Assembly: GCA_902526085.1 (NCBI GenBank)
Contig: CABZJN010000009.1
Location: 1-40,465 of the forward strand
Reading direction: 5' to 3'
DNA length: 40,465 nt
Origin: an uncultured Pelagibacteraceae bacterium
GTDB taxonomy: Bacteria > Pseudomonadota > Alphaproteobacteria > Pelagibacterales > Pelagibacteraceae
The notes under the pieces: generated by a model
What the model saw: the letters and a program-made list of their open reading frames with translations, nothing else
Databases searched by the model: none
Told to the model about the DNA's origin: nothing
Program-made: the position numbers and the translations under genes
Shown here: positions 1 through 9,587 of the stretch, piece by piece
Numbering within the stretch: the first letter of the stretch is position 1
How the letters are laid out: each line of letters opens with the position of its first letter

Positions 1-851
1 ATCTTTTGTATTTTTTTTGCCCAATCCAAATTATGTTTTATAGATTTTTTAATAAATTTTTTATCTTTTAAAGACTCTATGGCACATACCTGAGCTATCT
101 TATTTACATTAAATGGTGGTTTAATTTTATATAAAGCATCTACAATTTTTTTACTACCATATCCCCATCCAACTCTTAAAGATGCAAGCCCATAAATTTT
201 AGAGAAAGTTCTTAATATAAATACATTATTTTTATTTTTGAAAAGCTCTAAACCTGATTTGTAATCTTTATTTAGCATGTATTCAAAATAAGCGTCATCA
301 ACAACTAGTAATATTTTTTTATTTAAACGCTTTCTTAATTCTAATAACTGTTTTTTAGAAATATATGTACCTGTAGGATTGTTAGGATTTGCCAGAAATA
401 CGACTTTGGTCTTCTTTGATACTTTTTTTAAAATTTCATTATTAGATACTTTAAAATTTTTTTCTTTGGAAAATACAACCTTGGCTCCCACTATTTGCGC
501 ATAGATTCTGTACATCAAAAAACTAAATTCTGGTACAACTACCTCATCTCCTTTATTTAAAAATAGTTGACATAACATCTGAATAATTTCATCTGATCCA
601 GATCCACAAATCACTTGATTTTGATTACAATTATATTTTTTTGAAATTATAGAAGTTAAATCTCTGAATTTTCCATCTGGGTATCTAGAGATATTGTCAC
701 TAGCTTTTTTTATTACTCTTTGAGCATTTTTGCTCATACCTAAAGCAGATTCATTTGCTGATAATTTTATAATATTTTTTTTTTTATTTAAAAATGATCT
801 TCCTGGTTTGTAAGCTTGAAGGGTTATTTTTCTAAATATTGGGGTATTCAT
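1..851 (-). CDS. hisC: Histidinol-phosphate aminotransferase, 3' end beyond window edge
   Basis: Pyridoxal-phosphate aminotransferase of fold type I. It converts histidinol phosphate and 2-oxoglutarate to imidazole acetol phosphate and glutamate in histidine synthesis; many alphaproteobacterial copies may also transaminate aromatic 2-oxo acids. I translated the reverse strand from the ATG at 849-851 (MNTPIFRKITLQAYKPG). It gives 283 codons before the left edge, so roughly the last 80 residues of a family of about 360 are missing. Visible motifs are YPDG, the cofactor-anchoring ANPNNPTGT, VVDDAYFEY, and TFSKIYGLASLRVGWG, in which Lys218 (codon 198-200) should form the Schiff base with PLP. It diverges from metX. 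In other alphaproteobacteria a hisC paralogue next to metX is often followed by tyrA, so a prephenate or aromatic aminotransferase role is a real alternative. The family is secure, the exact substrate less so. Confidence 0.9.
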   Translation of the reverse strand, partial: MNTPIFRKITLQAYKPGRSFLNKKKNIIKLSANESALGMSKNAQRVIKKASDNISRYPDGKFRDLTSIISKKYNCNQNQVICGSGSDEIIQMLCQLFLNKGDEVVVPEFSFLMYRIYAQIVGAKVVFSKEKNFKVSNNEILKKVSKKTKVVFLANPNNPTGTYISKKQLLELRKRLNKKILLVVDDAYFEYMLNKDYKSGLELFKNKNNVFILRTFSKIYGLASLRVGWGYGSKKIVDALYKIKPPFNVNKIAQVCAIESLKDKKFIKKSIKHNLDWAKKIQK

Positions 852-915
852 GATGTTAACTTTTATTAATAAATAGTCAGATAATTAGATAATACAATCA
901 ATAATTCTAAAAAAA

Positions 916-942
916 TTGACATCTAAAAAGCTATCTTATAAA
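916..942 (+). promoter_or_regulatory. Candidate sigma-70-type promoter for metX-metW
   Basis: A perfect -35 hexamer TTGACA lies at 916-921 and a TATAAA -10-like hexamer at 937-942, with a 15-base spacer, slightly shorter than the ideal 17. Transcription would start near 949, exactly where the SAM-II aptamer begins, which supports the assignment. The -10 element sits in the loop of an inverted repeat (925-932 and 943-950). No experimental start is known to me. Confidence 0.5.
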
Positions 943-950
943 AGCTTTTT

Positions 951-998
951 GCGCTGATTTAACTGAATTGCGAGCGCTTTAAAAAACCTGCTAAATAA
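951..998 (+). promoter_or_regulatory. SAM-II riboswitch controlling metX-metW
   Basis: The sequence matches the SAM-II aptamer, an H-type pseudoknot that binds S-adenosylmethionine and lowers expression of methionine genes, classically metX and metA of alphaproteobacteria and marine metagenomes. Stem P1 is GCGCT (951-955) with AGCGC (973-977). The loop carries the conserved TGATTTAAC (955-963) and ATTGC (967-971). The downstream strand carries GCTAAA (990-995). TTTAAC at 958-963 can face GCTAAA with five of six pairs, giving the pseudoknot. The 19 bases between the two GCGC arms and the 12 bases between the second arm and GCTAAA agree with the SAM-II consensus as I remember it. The following gene is metX, the expected target. 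The aptamer is followed by eight T at 1000-1007, and no Shine-Dalgarno sequence is evident before the start codon at 1035. Confidence 0.92.
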
Positions 999-1034
999 GT
1001 TTTTTTTCTCACAATTCATTTCAGCAAAATTTTT

Positions 1035-2168
1035 ATGAGCAATTTAAATAAAATGAAAAGTATAATTATTGAAAAAACTCTTAAACTTGATTGTGGCAAA
1101 GAAATATCTCACTTTCCATTAGCTTATGAGACCTATGGAAATCTTAATGAGAAGAAAGATAATGCTATATTAATTTTTCATGCGCTAACTGGCGACCAGT
1201 ATGCTTCAGGCATCAATCCAATTACAAAAAAGGAGGGTTGGTGGAACTATGCAGTTGGTCCAGGTAAGTCATTCGATACTGATAAATTTTTTGTTATTTG
1301 TGCAAATGTTATTGGTGGATGTATGGGATCCTACGGACCAGGGACAATTGATCCTTTAACCAATAAACCTATAGGTACAAATTTTCCTGTCATTACAATT
1401 AACGATATGGTTAATGCTCAATACAATCTATTAGATTACTTTAAAATAGAAAAATTATTTGCAGTTGCTGGCGGCTCCATGGGTGGAATGCAAGTTTTAC
1501 AATTTGTATCAAACTTTCCGAATAAGGCTAGAGTAGCTTTACCAATTGCTTGTACGGCTAGTCATTCAGCTCAAAATATTGCTTTTAATGAACTTGGAAG
1601 ACAAGCAATAATGTCCGATAGCAATTGGAAAGAGGGATTGTATGATGAAAAATCAACAAATCCAGATAAAGGTTTAGCTGTTGCTAGGATGGCTGCTCAT
1701 ATCACGTATTTATCAAAACAAGGTTTACAAGAAAAGTTTGGAAGGAATCTTCAAGAAAGATCTGATTTAAAATTTGGATTTGATGCTGACTTTCAAATTG
1801 AGAGTTATTTGAGATATCAAGGTTCTGTATTTGTAGATAGATTCGATGCAAATAGCTATTTGTATATCACTAGAGCGATGGATTATTTTGATTTAACTAA
1901 ACAATATGGAGGAAACCTTTCCAAAGCATTTAAAGATACCAAAACAAAATTTTTCGTCATTTCCTTTACTTCTGATTGGTTATACCCAACCTCTGAGAAT
2001 AAAGATATTGTAATAGCGCTTAATGCAATTGGTGCTGATGTTGGTTTTGTAGAAATTAAAACTGACAAAGGCCACGATTCATTTCTATTAGACGTACCAG
2101 ATTTTTTAAGCACTATTAAAAATTATTTAAATACAAATTATTCTAATTTTAATGAAAGAAGAATTTAA
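1035..2168 (+). CDS. metX: Homoserine O-acetyltransferase
   Basis: Alpha/beta-hydrolase-fold acyltransferase that moves acetyl from acetyl-CoA to L-homoserine, committing it to methionine synthesis; O-acetylhomoserine is then sulfhydrylated by MetY/MetZ-type enzymes. The 377 residues are normal for the family. The nucleophile elbow GGSMGGMQ holds Ser148. The rest of the triad is Asp314 (in SFTSDWLYP) and His347 (in GHDSFLLD). The early FHALTGD and the ANVIGGCMGSYGP segment are typical of MetX. The ATG at 1035 is used; a second ATG at 1053 is possible, since residues 1-6 are not conserved. A SAM-II riboswitch precedes it, so high SAM should shut it down. Its last 17 bases overlap metW, the usual alphaproteobacterial partner. 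Some MetX-like proteins use succinyl-CoA, which I cannot rule out. Confidence 0.95.
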   Translation: MSNLNKMKSIIIEKTLKLDCGKEISHFPLAYETYGNLNEKKDNAILIFHALTGDQYASGINPITKKEGWWNYAVGPGKSFDTDKFFVICANVIGGCMGSYGPGTIDPLTNKPIGTNFPVITINDMVNAQYNLLDYFKIEKLFAVAGGSMGGMQVLQFVSNFPNKARVALPIACTASHSAQNIAFNELGRQAIMSDSNWKEGLYDEKSTNPDKGLAVARMAAHITYLSKQGLQEKFGRNLQERSDLKFGFDADFQIESYLRYQGSVFVDRFDANSYLYITRAMDYFDLTKQYGGNLSKAFKDTKTKFFVISFTSDWLYPTSENKDIVIALNAIGADVGFVEIKTDKGHDSFLLDVPDFLSTIKNYLNTNYSNFNERRI

Positions 2169-2748
2169 AGTTATTTCTAAGTTTATTGAGGAAAAATCAA
2201 GAGTCTTAGACGTTGGATGTGGTGATGGAATTTTGATGGAATATCTATTAAAAAATAAAGTGGTAGATGTTAGAGGACTTGAAATTTCTAAGGAAAAAGT
2301 AAAAAAATGTTTATCTAAAGGTTTAGCTGTTATTGAAGGTGACGCAGAGAATGATTTAAAGCAATTTCCAGATTTATCATTTGATTACGTAATATTAAGT
2401 CAAACTCTTCAAGCATTCATGAGCCCAGAAAATGTTATTGAAAATTTATTACGAGTTGGAAAAAAAGTAATTGTTACAATTCCAAATTTTGGACATTGGA
2501 AAGTTAGACTAGATTTGCTATTAAAAGGAGAAATGCCAGTTACAAAGAATTTACCTTATCAATGGTATAATACTCCCAACCTACATATGTGTACAATTCA
2601 AGACTTTTATAATTTTTGTAACAACAAAAGAGTTTATATTTATAAATCAATTTCTTTAAATGGGAAAAAAACTTCAAAAATTACATCTTCAAATTTGAAA
2701 TTTAAAAACCTAATATCTGAATTAGGTATTTTTTTACTAGAGAAATAA
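2152..2748 (+). CDS. metW: MetW methionine biosynthesis protein (SAM-dependent methyltransferase fold)
   Basis: Rossmann-fold protein of 198 residues, the usual MetW length. Motif I is VLDVGCGDG at residues 18-26, followed by the acidic strand-2 segment RGLEIS and the GDAENDLKQFPDLSFDYVILSQTLQ block characteristic of MetW. It also has the family's IPNFGHWKVRLDLLLKGEMP stretch. MetW works with MetX in methionine synthesis in many proteobacteria, probably stimulating or forming a complex with the acyltransferase; its methyl acceptor, if any, is not established. The start codon lies 17 bases inside metX, suggesting translational coupling and shared control by the upstream SAM-II element. gloB starts one base after its stop. 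Confidence 0.93.
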   Translation: MKEEFKVISKFIEEKSRVLDVGCGDGILMEYLLKNKVVDVRGLEISKEKVKKCLSKGLAVIEGDAENDLKQFPDLSFDYVILSQTLQAFMSPENVIENLLRVGKKVIVTIPNFGHWKVRLDLLLKGEMPVTKNLPYQWYNTPNLHMCTIQDFYNFCNNKRVYIYKSISLNGKKTSKITSSNLKFKNLISELGIFLLEK

Positions 2749-2749
2749 T

Positions 2750-3469
2750 ATGGAAATAAAAATAATAAAATGTTTAGAGGATAATTTTTCATATTTGTTA
2801 ATTGATGAAATTACTAGATCTGCTGTTGTTATAGATCCAAGTGAAGCAGAGCCTGTAATCAATAAAATTGAAAGTCTAGACCTAAAATTAAAATTTATAA
2901 TGAATACTCACCACCATTATGATCATGTTGGAGGCAATAAAGAGCTTAAAAAATTTTATAATGCCAAAGTCATCGGTTTTGATCAGGACAAACACAGAAT
3001 ACCTGAAATAGATATATTGGTAAAAAATAATGAAATTTGGAAAGATGGCATGTTTGAAGCAAAAGTTTTTCATATTCCAGGACATACTTTAGGTCATGTA
3101 TGTTTTTATTTTTTCAAAGAAAATGCATTATTTTCTGGAGATACATTGTTTTCATTAGGTTGTGGAAGAGTGTTTGAGGGCACTAATGAAGAAATGTTTA
3201 ATTCTCTACAATTAATAAAGAGTTTACCTTTAGATACAGAAATTTATTGTGGACATGAATATACATTAAAAAATTCAGATTTTTGTTTAAAGTATGATTC
3301 CAATAACAAGAAACTAATTTCAAAAATTGAGACAGTAAAAAATAAGTTAGCAAAAGGAATACCAACTATACCCTCTACTCTTGAAGAAGAACTACAAACC
3401 AATATTTTTTTAAGGTCAAAAAACGTTAAAAACTTTTCAAAATTAAGAGATTTAAAGGATAATTTCTAG
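2750..3469 (+). CDS. gloB: Hydroxyacylglutathione hydrolase (glyoxalase II)
   Basis: Metallo-beta-lactamase-fold hydrolase that cleaves S-lactoylglutathione to D-lactate and glutathione, the second step of methylglyoxal detoxification in the cytoplasm. The binuclear metal motif THHHYDH provides His54, His56, Asp58 and His59. Further ligands are expected in HIPGHTLGHV, in FSGDTLFSLGCGR (bridging Asp) and in IYCGHEYT. Glutathione-binding Lys and Arg residues of the family lie near the C-terminus (FLRSKN). The 239 residues are close to the usual 250. It follows metW with a one-base gap and may be cotranscribed from the metX promoter. A separate promoter for rplU begins just after it. Confidence 0.93.
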   Translation: MEIKIIKCLEDNFSYLLIDEITRSAVVIDPSEAEPVINKIESLDLKLKFIMNTHHHYDHVGGNKELKKFYNAKVIGFDQDKHRIPEIDILVKNNEIWKDGMFEAKVFHIPGHTLGHVCFYFFKENALFSGDTLFSLGCGRVFEGTNEEMFNSLQLIKSLPLDTEIYCGHEYTLKNSDFCLKYDSNNKKLISKIETVKNKLAKGIPTIPSTLEEELQTNIFLRSKNVKNFSKLRDLKDNF

Positions 3470-3479
3470 CTTATTCAGC

Positions 3480-3507
3480 TTGACTAAAATAAGGCCCTGA
3501 CTATATT
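3480..3507 (+). promoter_or_regulatory. Promoter for the rplU-rpmA-obgE series
   Basis: TTGACT at 3480-3485 and TATATT at 3502-3507 are separated by 16 bases, a good sigma-70-type arrangement placed just downstream of the gloB stop. Transcription would begin around 3514. An AGGA Shine-Dalgarno at 3525-3528 stands six bases before the rplU ATG at 3535, one of the few clear ribosome binding sites in the window. Confidence 0.65.
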
Positions 3508-3534
3508 GCTGATAATTAAATATTAGGATCGTTA

Positions 3535-3945
3535 ATGTCATACGCAGTAATACAAACAGGTGGAAAACAGTACAAAGTCTCAGCTGGTGAAATAATAAAA
3601 GTAGAAAAATTAGCTGAATCAAATCCAGCCTCTAAAGTGGAATTTAAAGAAATTTTAGCTTATGGAGATGATAAGAGTATTGAATTAGGTGCACCAACTG
3701 TGGATGGTGCGAAAGTTGAAGCTGAATTATTAAAAAATGGCAAAGAAAGAACTGTTCTTATTTTTAAAAAAAGAAGAAGAAAAAATTCAAGACGTAAAAA
3801 CGGGCACAGACAACAGTATTCACTATTAAGAATTAACAAAATTTTTTCAAAAGATGGTAAAGTTTTATCAGAGGCTGAAAAGATGAAAAAAAAGGAAGTT
3901 GTAGTTAAAGAGGCAAAAAAAGAAAAAATTGAGGCTTCAAAATAA
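3535..3945 (+). CDS. rplU: 50S ribosomal protein L21
   Basis: Component of the large ribosomal subunit that binds 23S rRNA. The start MSYAVIQTGGKQYKVSAGEII is canonical for L21, and the RNA-binding basic loop FKKRRRKNSRRKNGHRQQYS is at residues 77-96. The protein is 136 residues, about 30 longer than the usual 103. The extra C-terminal part is Lys- and Glu-rich (KKKEVVVKEAKKEKIEASK), probably a disordered extension, as occurs in several alphaproteobacterial L21 proteins. It has its own promoter and a clear AGGA site. rpmA follows after 11 bases. Confidence 0.97.
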   Translation: MSYAVIQTGGKQYKVSAGEIIKVEKLAESNPASKVEFKEILAYGDDKSIELGAPTVDGAKVEAELLKNGKERTVLIFKKRRRKNSRRKNGHRQQYSLLRINKIFSKDGKVLSEAEKMKKKEVVVKEAKKEKIEASK

Positions 3946-3956
3946 ATAGGTAATTT

Positions 3957-4211
3957 ATGGCAACAAAAAAAGCAGGTGGATCATCGAGAAACGGAAGAGA
4001 TAGTGCAGGCCGTAGACTAGGTGTAAAAAAATATGGTGGTGAATTAGTAATACCTGGAAACATAATTGTAAGACAAAGAGGCACTAAAATTTTTCCTGGA
4101 GAAAATGTTGGAATGGGTAAAGACCATTCAATTTTTTCTGTTGTTAAAGGAAAAGTTGTTTTTAAAAAAAGCAAATCAGACAGAACTTACGTATCAGTAA
4201 AGCCTAATTAG
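3957..4211 (+). CDS. rpmA: 50S ribosomal protein L27
   Basis: Large-subunit protein whose flexible N-terminus reaches the peptidyl-transferase centre. The 84 residues match the standard length. The N-terminus [20 protein letters not shown] is the conserved form without the cleaved leader seen in Firmicutes. The core [22 protein letters not shown] is diagnostic. It sits between rplU and obgE, the near-universal bacterial order, so all three are probably cotranscribed. The gap to obgE is 27 bases and shows no terminator. Confidence 0.98.
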   Translation: MATKKAGGSSRNGRDSAGRRLGVKKYGGELVIPGNIIVRQRGTKIFPGENVGMGKDHSIFSVVKGKVVFKKSKSDRTYVSVKPN

Positions 4212-4226
4212 TAAACAGCTAATTAA

Positions 4227-6317
<2,091 letters not shown>

Positions 6318-6321
<4 letters not shown>

Positions 6322-7565
6322 GTAAAAACTTAGAAAAAATTGGTACAAATGCGAAAGTTGCTTTTCAAAACAAAATAAGTAATAAAAAAAAAAATAAAGT
6401 ATTAAATTATTACATTCAACTTATTAAAAAAAACCAAAATAAAATTTTAGTCGAAAACACAAAAGATATAAAAATAGCCAAATCTAAAAAACTTAAAGAA
6501 AATTTAGTTAAAAGACTTGCTCTTAATAATGACAAAATAAGTTCAATTATTAAATCAATTGAAACTATTGCAAAATTTAAGGATCCAGTAGATGTTGATA
6601 TAGAAACCTGGAAAAGACCAAACGGGTTAAAACTAAAGAAAGTATCAATTCCGATAGGTATTATTGGTGTAATTTATGAAAGTAGACCAAATGTGACTTC
6701 GGATGTATCTACACTTTGTTTTAAATCTGGGAACTGCGTAATATTAAGAGGAGGATCAGAGGCTTACTTTAGTAATAAAATTTTAGCTAATCTTTTTAGA
6801 AAATCATTAGAAAAATACAAAATAAATAAGAACTTTGTTCAGTTTATAGAGAATAAAAATAGAAAACTGGTCGACTACATGCTGTCAAAAATGTCAAAAT
6901 ATATAGATGTTATTATTCCAAGAGGTGGAAAAAGTCTTGTAAAAAAAGTTCAAGATTTATCGTCTGTTCCTGTCATTGGACACCTTGAAGGTATGTGTCA
7001 TACTTATATTGATAAAGATGCAAATCTTTCAATGGCAAAAAAAATATTAATCAATGCTAAATTGCGTAATACTAGTATTTGTGGAGCTACCGAGACACTT
7101 TTAATACATAAAAATAAATCTAAAAATGTAGATGAGATATTAAATGAACTCACTAAGAGAGGTTGTTCTATTTATGCTGATAGAAAAATTTCTAAATTGT
7201 TTAACGGAAATTCAAGATTAGCAAATAATAAAACATGGTCGAAAGAACATTTATCTGCAAAAATTTCTGTAAAACTAGTAAATAATATTAATGATGCAGT
7301 AAATCATATTAATAAATATGGAACAATGCATACTGACGCGATAATTACAAATAATAAAATTTCTGCAAAATTTTTTATAAAAAATATTAAAAGTTCGATC
7401 GCTATTCACAATTCTTCAACACAGTATGCTGATGGAGGAGAATTTGGTTTTGGAGGTGAAGTTGGAATTTCAACAAATAAACTTCCACCAAGAGGTCCTG
7501 TTGGACTAAACCAGCTTGTTAGTTACAAATATGAGATATATGGATCTGGACAAACAAGGAAATAA
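6318..7565 (+). CDS. proA: Glutamate-5-semialdehyde dehydrogenase (gamma-glutamyl phosphate reductase)
   Basis: NADPH-dependent reductase that turns glutamyl 5-phosphate into glutamate 5-semialdehyde in proline synthesis, acting directly after ProB. Aldehyde-dehydrogenase superfamily; 415 residues match E. coli (417). Visible signatures are IGIIGVIYESRPNVTSDV, LRGGSEA, DVIIPRGGKSLV, the catalytic-cysteine segment TSICGATETLL and the C-terminal GGEFGFGGEVGISTNKLPPRGPVGL. The start shares ATGA with the proB stop, so the two are translationally coupled. An 11-base A run at 6384-6394 lies in frame near the start. The 3' end overlaps nadD by 26 bases. Confidence 0.97.
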
Positions 7566-8076
7566 AAAAAAAATTGGTATTCTTGGAGGCACCTTTGATC
7601 CAGCACATAAAGGACATTTAAGTATCTCTAAAGAGGCAAAAAAAAGATACGATATTGATAAGATTATTTGGGCGGTTACCAAAAAAAATCCATTTAAAGA
7701 GAAAAGTAGTTTAAGTTTAGATAAAAGAATAAATTTTGCTAAAAAAATTTCTCAAAAAAATCCGTTTATAAAAGTAAAATATTTTGAGAATAAAATTAAA
7801 TCAAATAGAACAATTGACCTGATAAAGTATATTAAAAAAAATAACAAAAAGGCTGATATTTATTTCATAATGGGAGCAGATAGTTTGATTAATTTTCATA
7901 AATGGAAAAATTCTGATTTAATTTCATCTCTTTGTAACATTCTAGTATTTGATAGAGACAGATATAAGGCTAAATCATTAAGTTCTAGAAGCTTTAAAAA
8001 GTATAGTAAGAAAAGCTTAAAATTTATTAATTTTAATAAGGTCAATATTTCATCTTCTAAATTAAGAAAAATTTGA
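7540..8076 (+). CDS. nadD: Nicotinate-nucleotide adenylyltransferase
   Basis: Transfers AMP from ATP to nicotinate mononucleotide, giving deamido-NAD in NAD synthesis. Nucleotidyltransferase alpha/beta phosphodiesterase family: the signature GILGGTFDPAHKGHL stands near the N-terminus, FIMGADSLINFHKWK in the middle, and ISSSKLRK, equivalent to the ISSTxIR motif, at the C-terminus. I choose the ATG at 7540, which gives 178 residues; the ATG at 7531 and the one at 7516 would add only proA-overlapping sequence. It is shorter than E. coli NadD (213). The frame passes through ten consecutive A at 7564-7573, eight codons after the start. Its place between proA and rsfS is the usual alphaproteobacterial order. 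Confidence 0.94.
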   Translation: MDLDKQGNKKKIGILGGTFDPAHKGHLSISKEAKKRYDIDKIIWAVTKKNPFKEKSSLSLDKRINFAKKISQKNPFIKVKYFENKIKSNRTIDLIKYIKKNNKKADIYFIMGADSLINFHKWKNSDLISSLCNILVFDRDRYKAKSLSSRSFKKYSKKSLKFINFNKVNISSSKLRKI

Positions 8077-8093
8077 TACTCTTTTATTAATTA

Positions 8094-8444
8094 ATGGATA
8101 AAATCTCTACTCTTCACAAAGATGTGGTAAATCTCTTAGACGCAAATAAAGCCCTAGATATTGTTTCAATAGATTTAGATGGAAAATCATCAATAGCGGA
8201 TCAAATGATAATCGCTAGCGGAACGTCTTCAAGACATATCCAAGCTTTATCAGAGCAAGTATATGAATATTTGAAAAAAAATGGTGTAAGCAATTGCAAA
8301 ATTGAGGGAAGAGAGAGCAGTGATTGGAAACTTGTAGATGGAATAGATCTTATTATTCATATTTTCAATCCAGAAAAAAGAAAATTTTATGAGCTAGAAA
8401 AAATATGGTCTGAATTAATTCCTAAAGAAAAAGTAATTATATGA
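8094..8444 (+). CDS. rsfS: Ribosomal silencing factor RsfS (Iojap/YbeB family)
   Basis: Binds ribosomal protein L14 and blocks joining of the subunits when nutrients are scarce. The 116 residues match the family. Typical segments are ALDIVSIDLDGKSSIADQMIIASGTSSRHIQALSEQ split over residues 20-55, then KIEGRESSDWKLVDGIDLIIHIF and the terminal YELEKIW. It follows nadD by 17 bases, as in most bacteria. The next gene is normally rlmH, but here ctpA begins within the stop codon (ATGA overlap), so the segment that usually holds rlmH and envC is absent. Confidence 0.95.
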   Translation: MDKISTLHKDVVNLLDANKALDIVSIDLDGKSSIADQMIIASGTSSRHIQALSEQVYEYLKKNGVSNCKIEGRESSDWKLVDGIDLIIHIFNPEKRKFYELEKIWSELIPKEKVII

Positions 8445-9586
8445 TGAAAAAATTCAAAACATATTTTTTATCATTATTTATTTTTTTTTTCGTAACTAGT
8501 ATTGTTAGTGCGTCAGAAGAGAATGATATTTATAAAAAAATAGATGTTTTTTCAGAAGTCTTAGATAAAATTAATAAAGAATTTGTCGATGATGTGAACC
8601 AAAGTGATGCAATGGATGCTGCAATCAATGGTGTTCTTCAATCCTTAGATCCATATTCTGCTTATATGTCACCAGAATCTTATCAAAGTATGCAAACAGA
8701 AACGAGTGGAGAATTTGGAGGACTGGGAATTGAAGTGAGCATGGAAGCTGGGGTAATAAAGGTGATAACACCTATGGACGATTCACCTGCGGCTGAAGCA
8801 GGAGTTAAAGCTGGTGATTATATTGTAAGAATTAATGATATTCAGGTTCAAGGTAAATCTTTAAGTGAAGCAGTTGATATCATGAGGGGTCCTGTTGGAT
8901 CAGATATTGAAATAACAGTTAGAAGAAGGGGTGAACGAAAGGCATTAGTTTTTAATATAACTAGAGAAAAAATTAAAGTTTCATCAGTAAAATCTGAGAT
9001 ATTAGATAATCAAACTGGTTATTTAAGACTTACCTCTTTTAATGAAAACAGTAGTGGTCAAATTAGTGATAAAATTAAAGAGTTTAAAAAAAATAAAAAT
9101 GTTAAAAATTATATTTTAGATTTGAGAAATAATCCTGGTGGACTACTTTCTCAGGCAATTAAAATTACAGATTTTTTTATAGATAGTGGAGAAATTGTCT
9201 CAACGAAAAGTAAAAGAAAATACGAAAGTAGAAAATTCTTTGCAAGAAAAGGTGATATAATAGATGGCAATACAATTGTTGTCTTAATAAATTATGGTTC
9301 AGCATCTGCATCTGAAATTGTAGCAGGGGCGCTAAAGGATCACAAAAGAGCAATAATAATTGGAGAAAATAGCTATGGTAAAGGCTCTGTACAATCAATC
9401 ATTCCTCTCAAAAATAAAGGTGCAATAAGATTGACTGTATCTAAATATTATCTTCCATCAGGAAAATCTATATCAGAAATAGGTGTCTCGCCTGATATTG
9501 AGGTAGCAGAAGGATCTGATGACTTTAGGTTTAATACTGATACAGACAATCAACTTCAATTCGCTCTAGAGCTTTTAAACGGCTAA
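8441..9586 (+). CDS. ctpA: C-terminal processing protease (S41 family), periplasmic
   Basis: Serine protease of the CtpA/Prc family, acting in the periplasm on envelope proteins, often murein hydrolases or their adaptors. A signal peptide is evident: MMKKFKTY, a hydrophobic stretch LSLFIFFFVTSIVSA, and likely cleavage near residue 24. A PDZ domain spans about 90-170 (GGLGIEVSMEAGVIKVITPM). The protease domain contains LRNNPGGLL and GSASASEIVAGAL, with Ser289 and Lys314 (SYGKGSVQ) 25 residues apart as in Prc Ser430/Lys455. The 381 residues are somewhat short for the family. ATG codons at 8441 and 8444 are both usable. It overlaps rsfS by 4 bases and ends one base before rppH. Confidence 0.95.
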   Translation: MMKKFKTYFLSLFIFFFVTSIVSASEENDIYKKIDVFSEVLDKINKEFVDDVNQSDAMDAAINGVLQSLDPYSAYMSPESYQSMQTETSGEFGGLGIEVSMEAGVIKVITPMDDSPAAEAGVKAGDYIVRINDIQVQGKSLSEAVDIMRGPVGSDIEITVRRRGERKALVFNITREKIKVSSVKSEILDNQTGYLRLTSFNENSSGQISDKIKEFKKNKNVKNYILDLRNNPGGLLSQAIKITDFFIDSGEIVSTKSKRKYESRKFFARKGDIIDGNTIVVLINYGSASASEIVAGALKDHKRAIIIGENSYGKGSVQSIIPLKNKGAIRLTVSKYYLPSGKSISEIGVSPDIEVAEGSDDFRFNTDTDNQLQFALELLNG

Positions 9587-9587
9587 A

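Noticed and set aside
3470..3495. CTTATT/AATAAG hairpin after gloB as a terminator
   Set aside because: Six AT-rich pairs with a 12-base loop and no U-tract; it overlaps the -35 of the rplU promoter and is unlikely to end transcription.
7516..7539. Earlier ATG codons for NadD at 7516 and 7531
   Set aside because: They add residues encoded wholly within proA and not expected in NadD; 7540 is closest to the conserved start, though 7531 cannot be strictly excluded.
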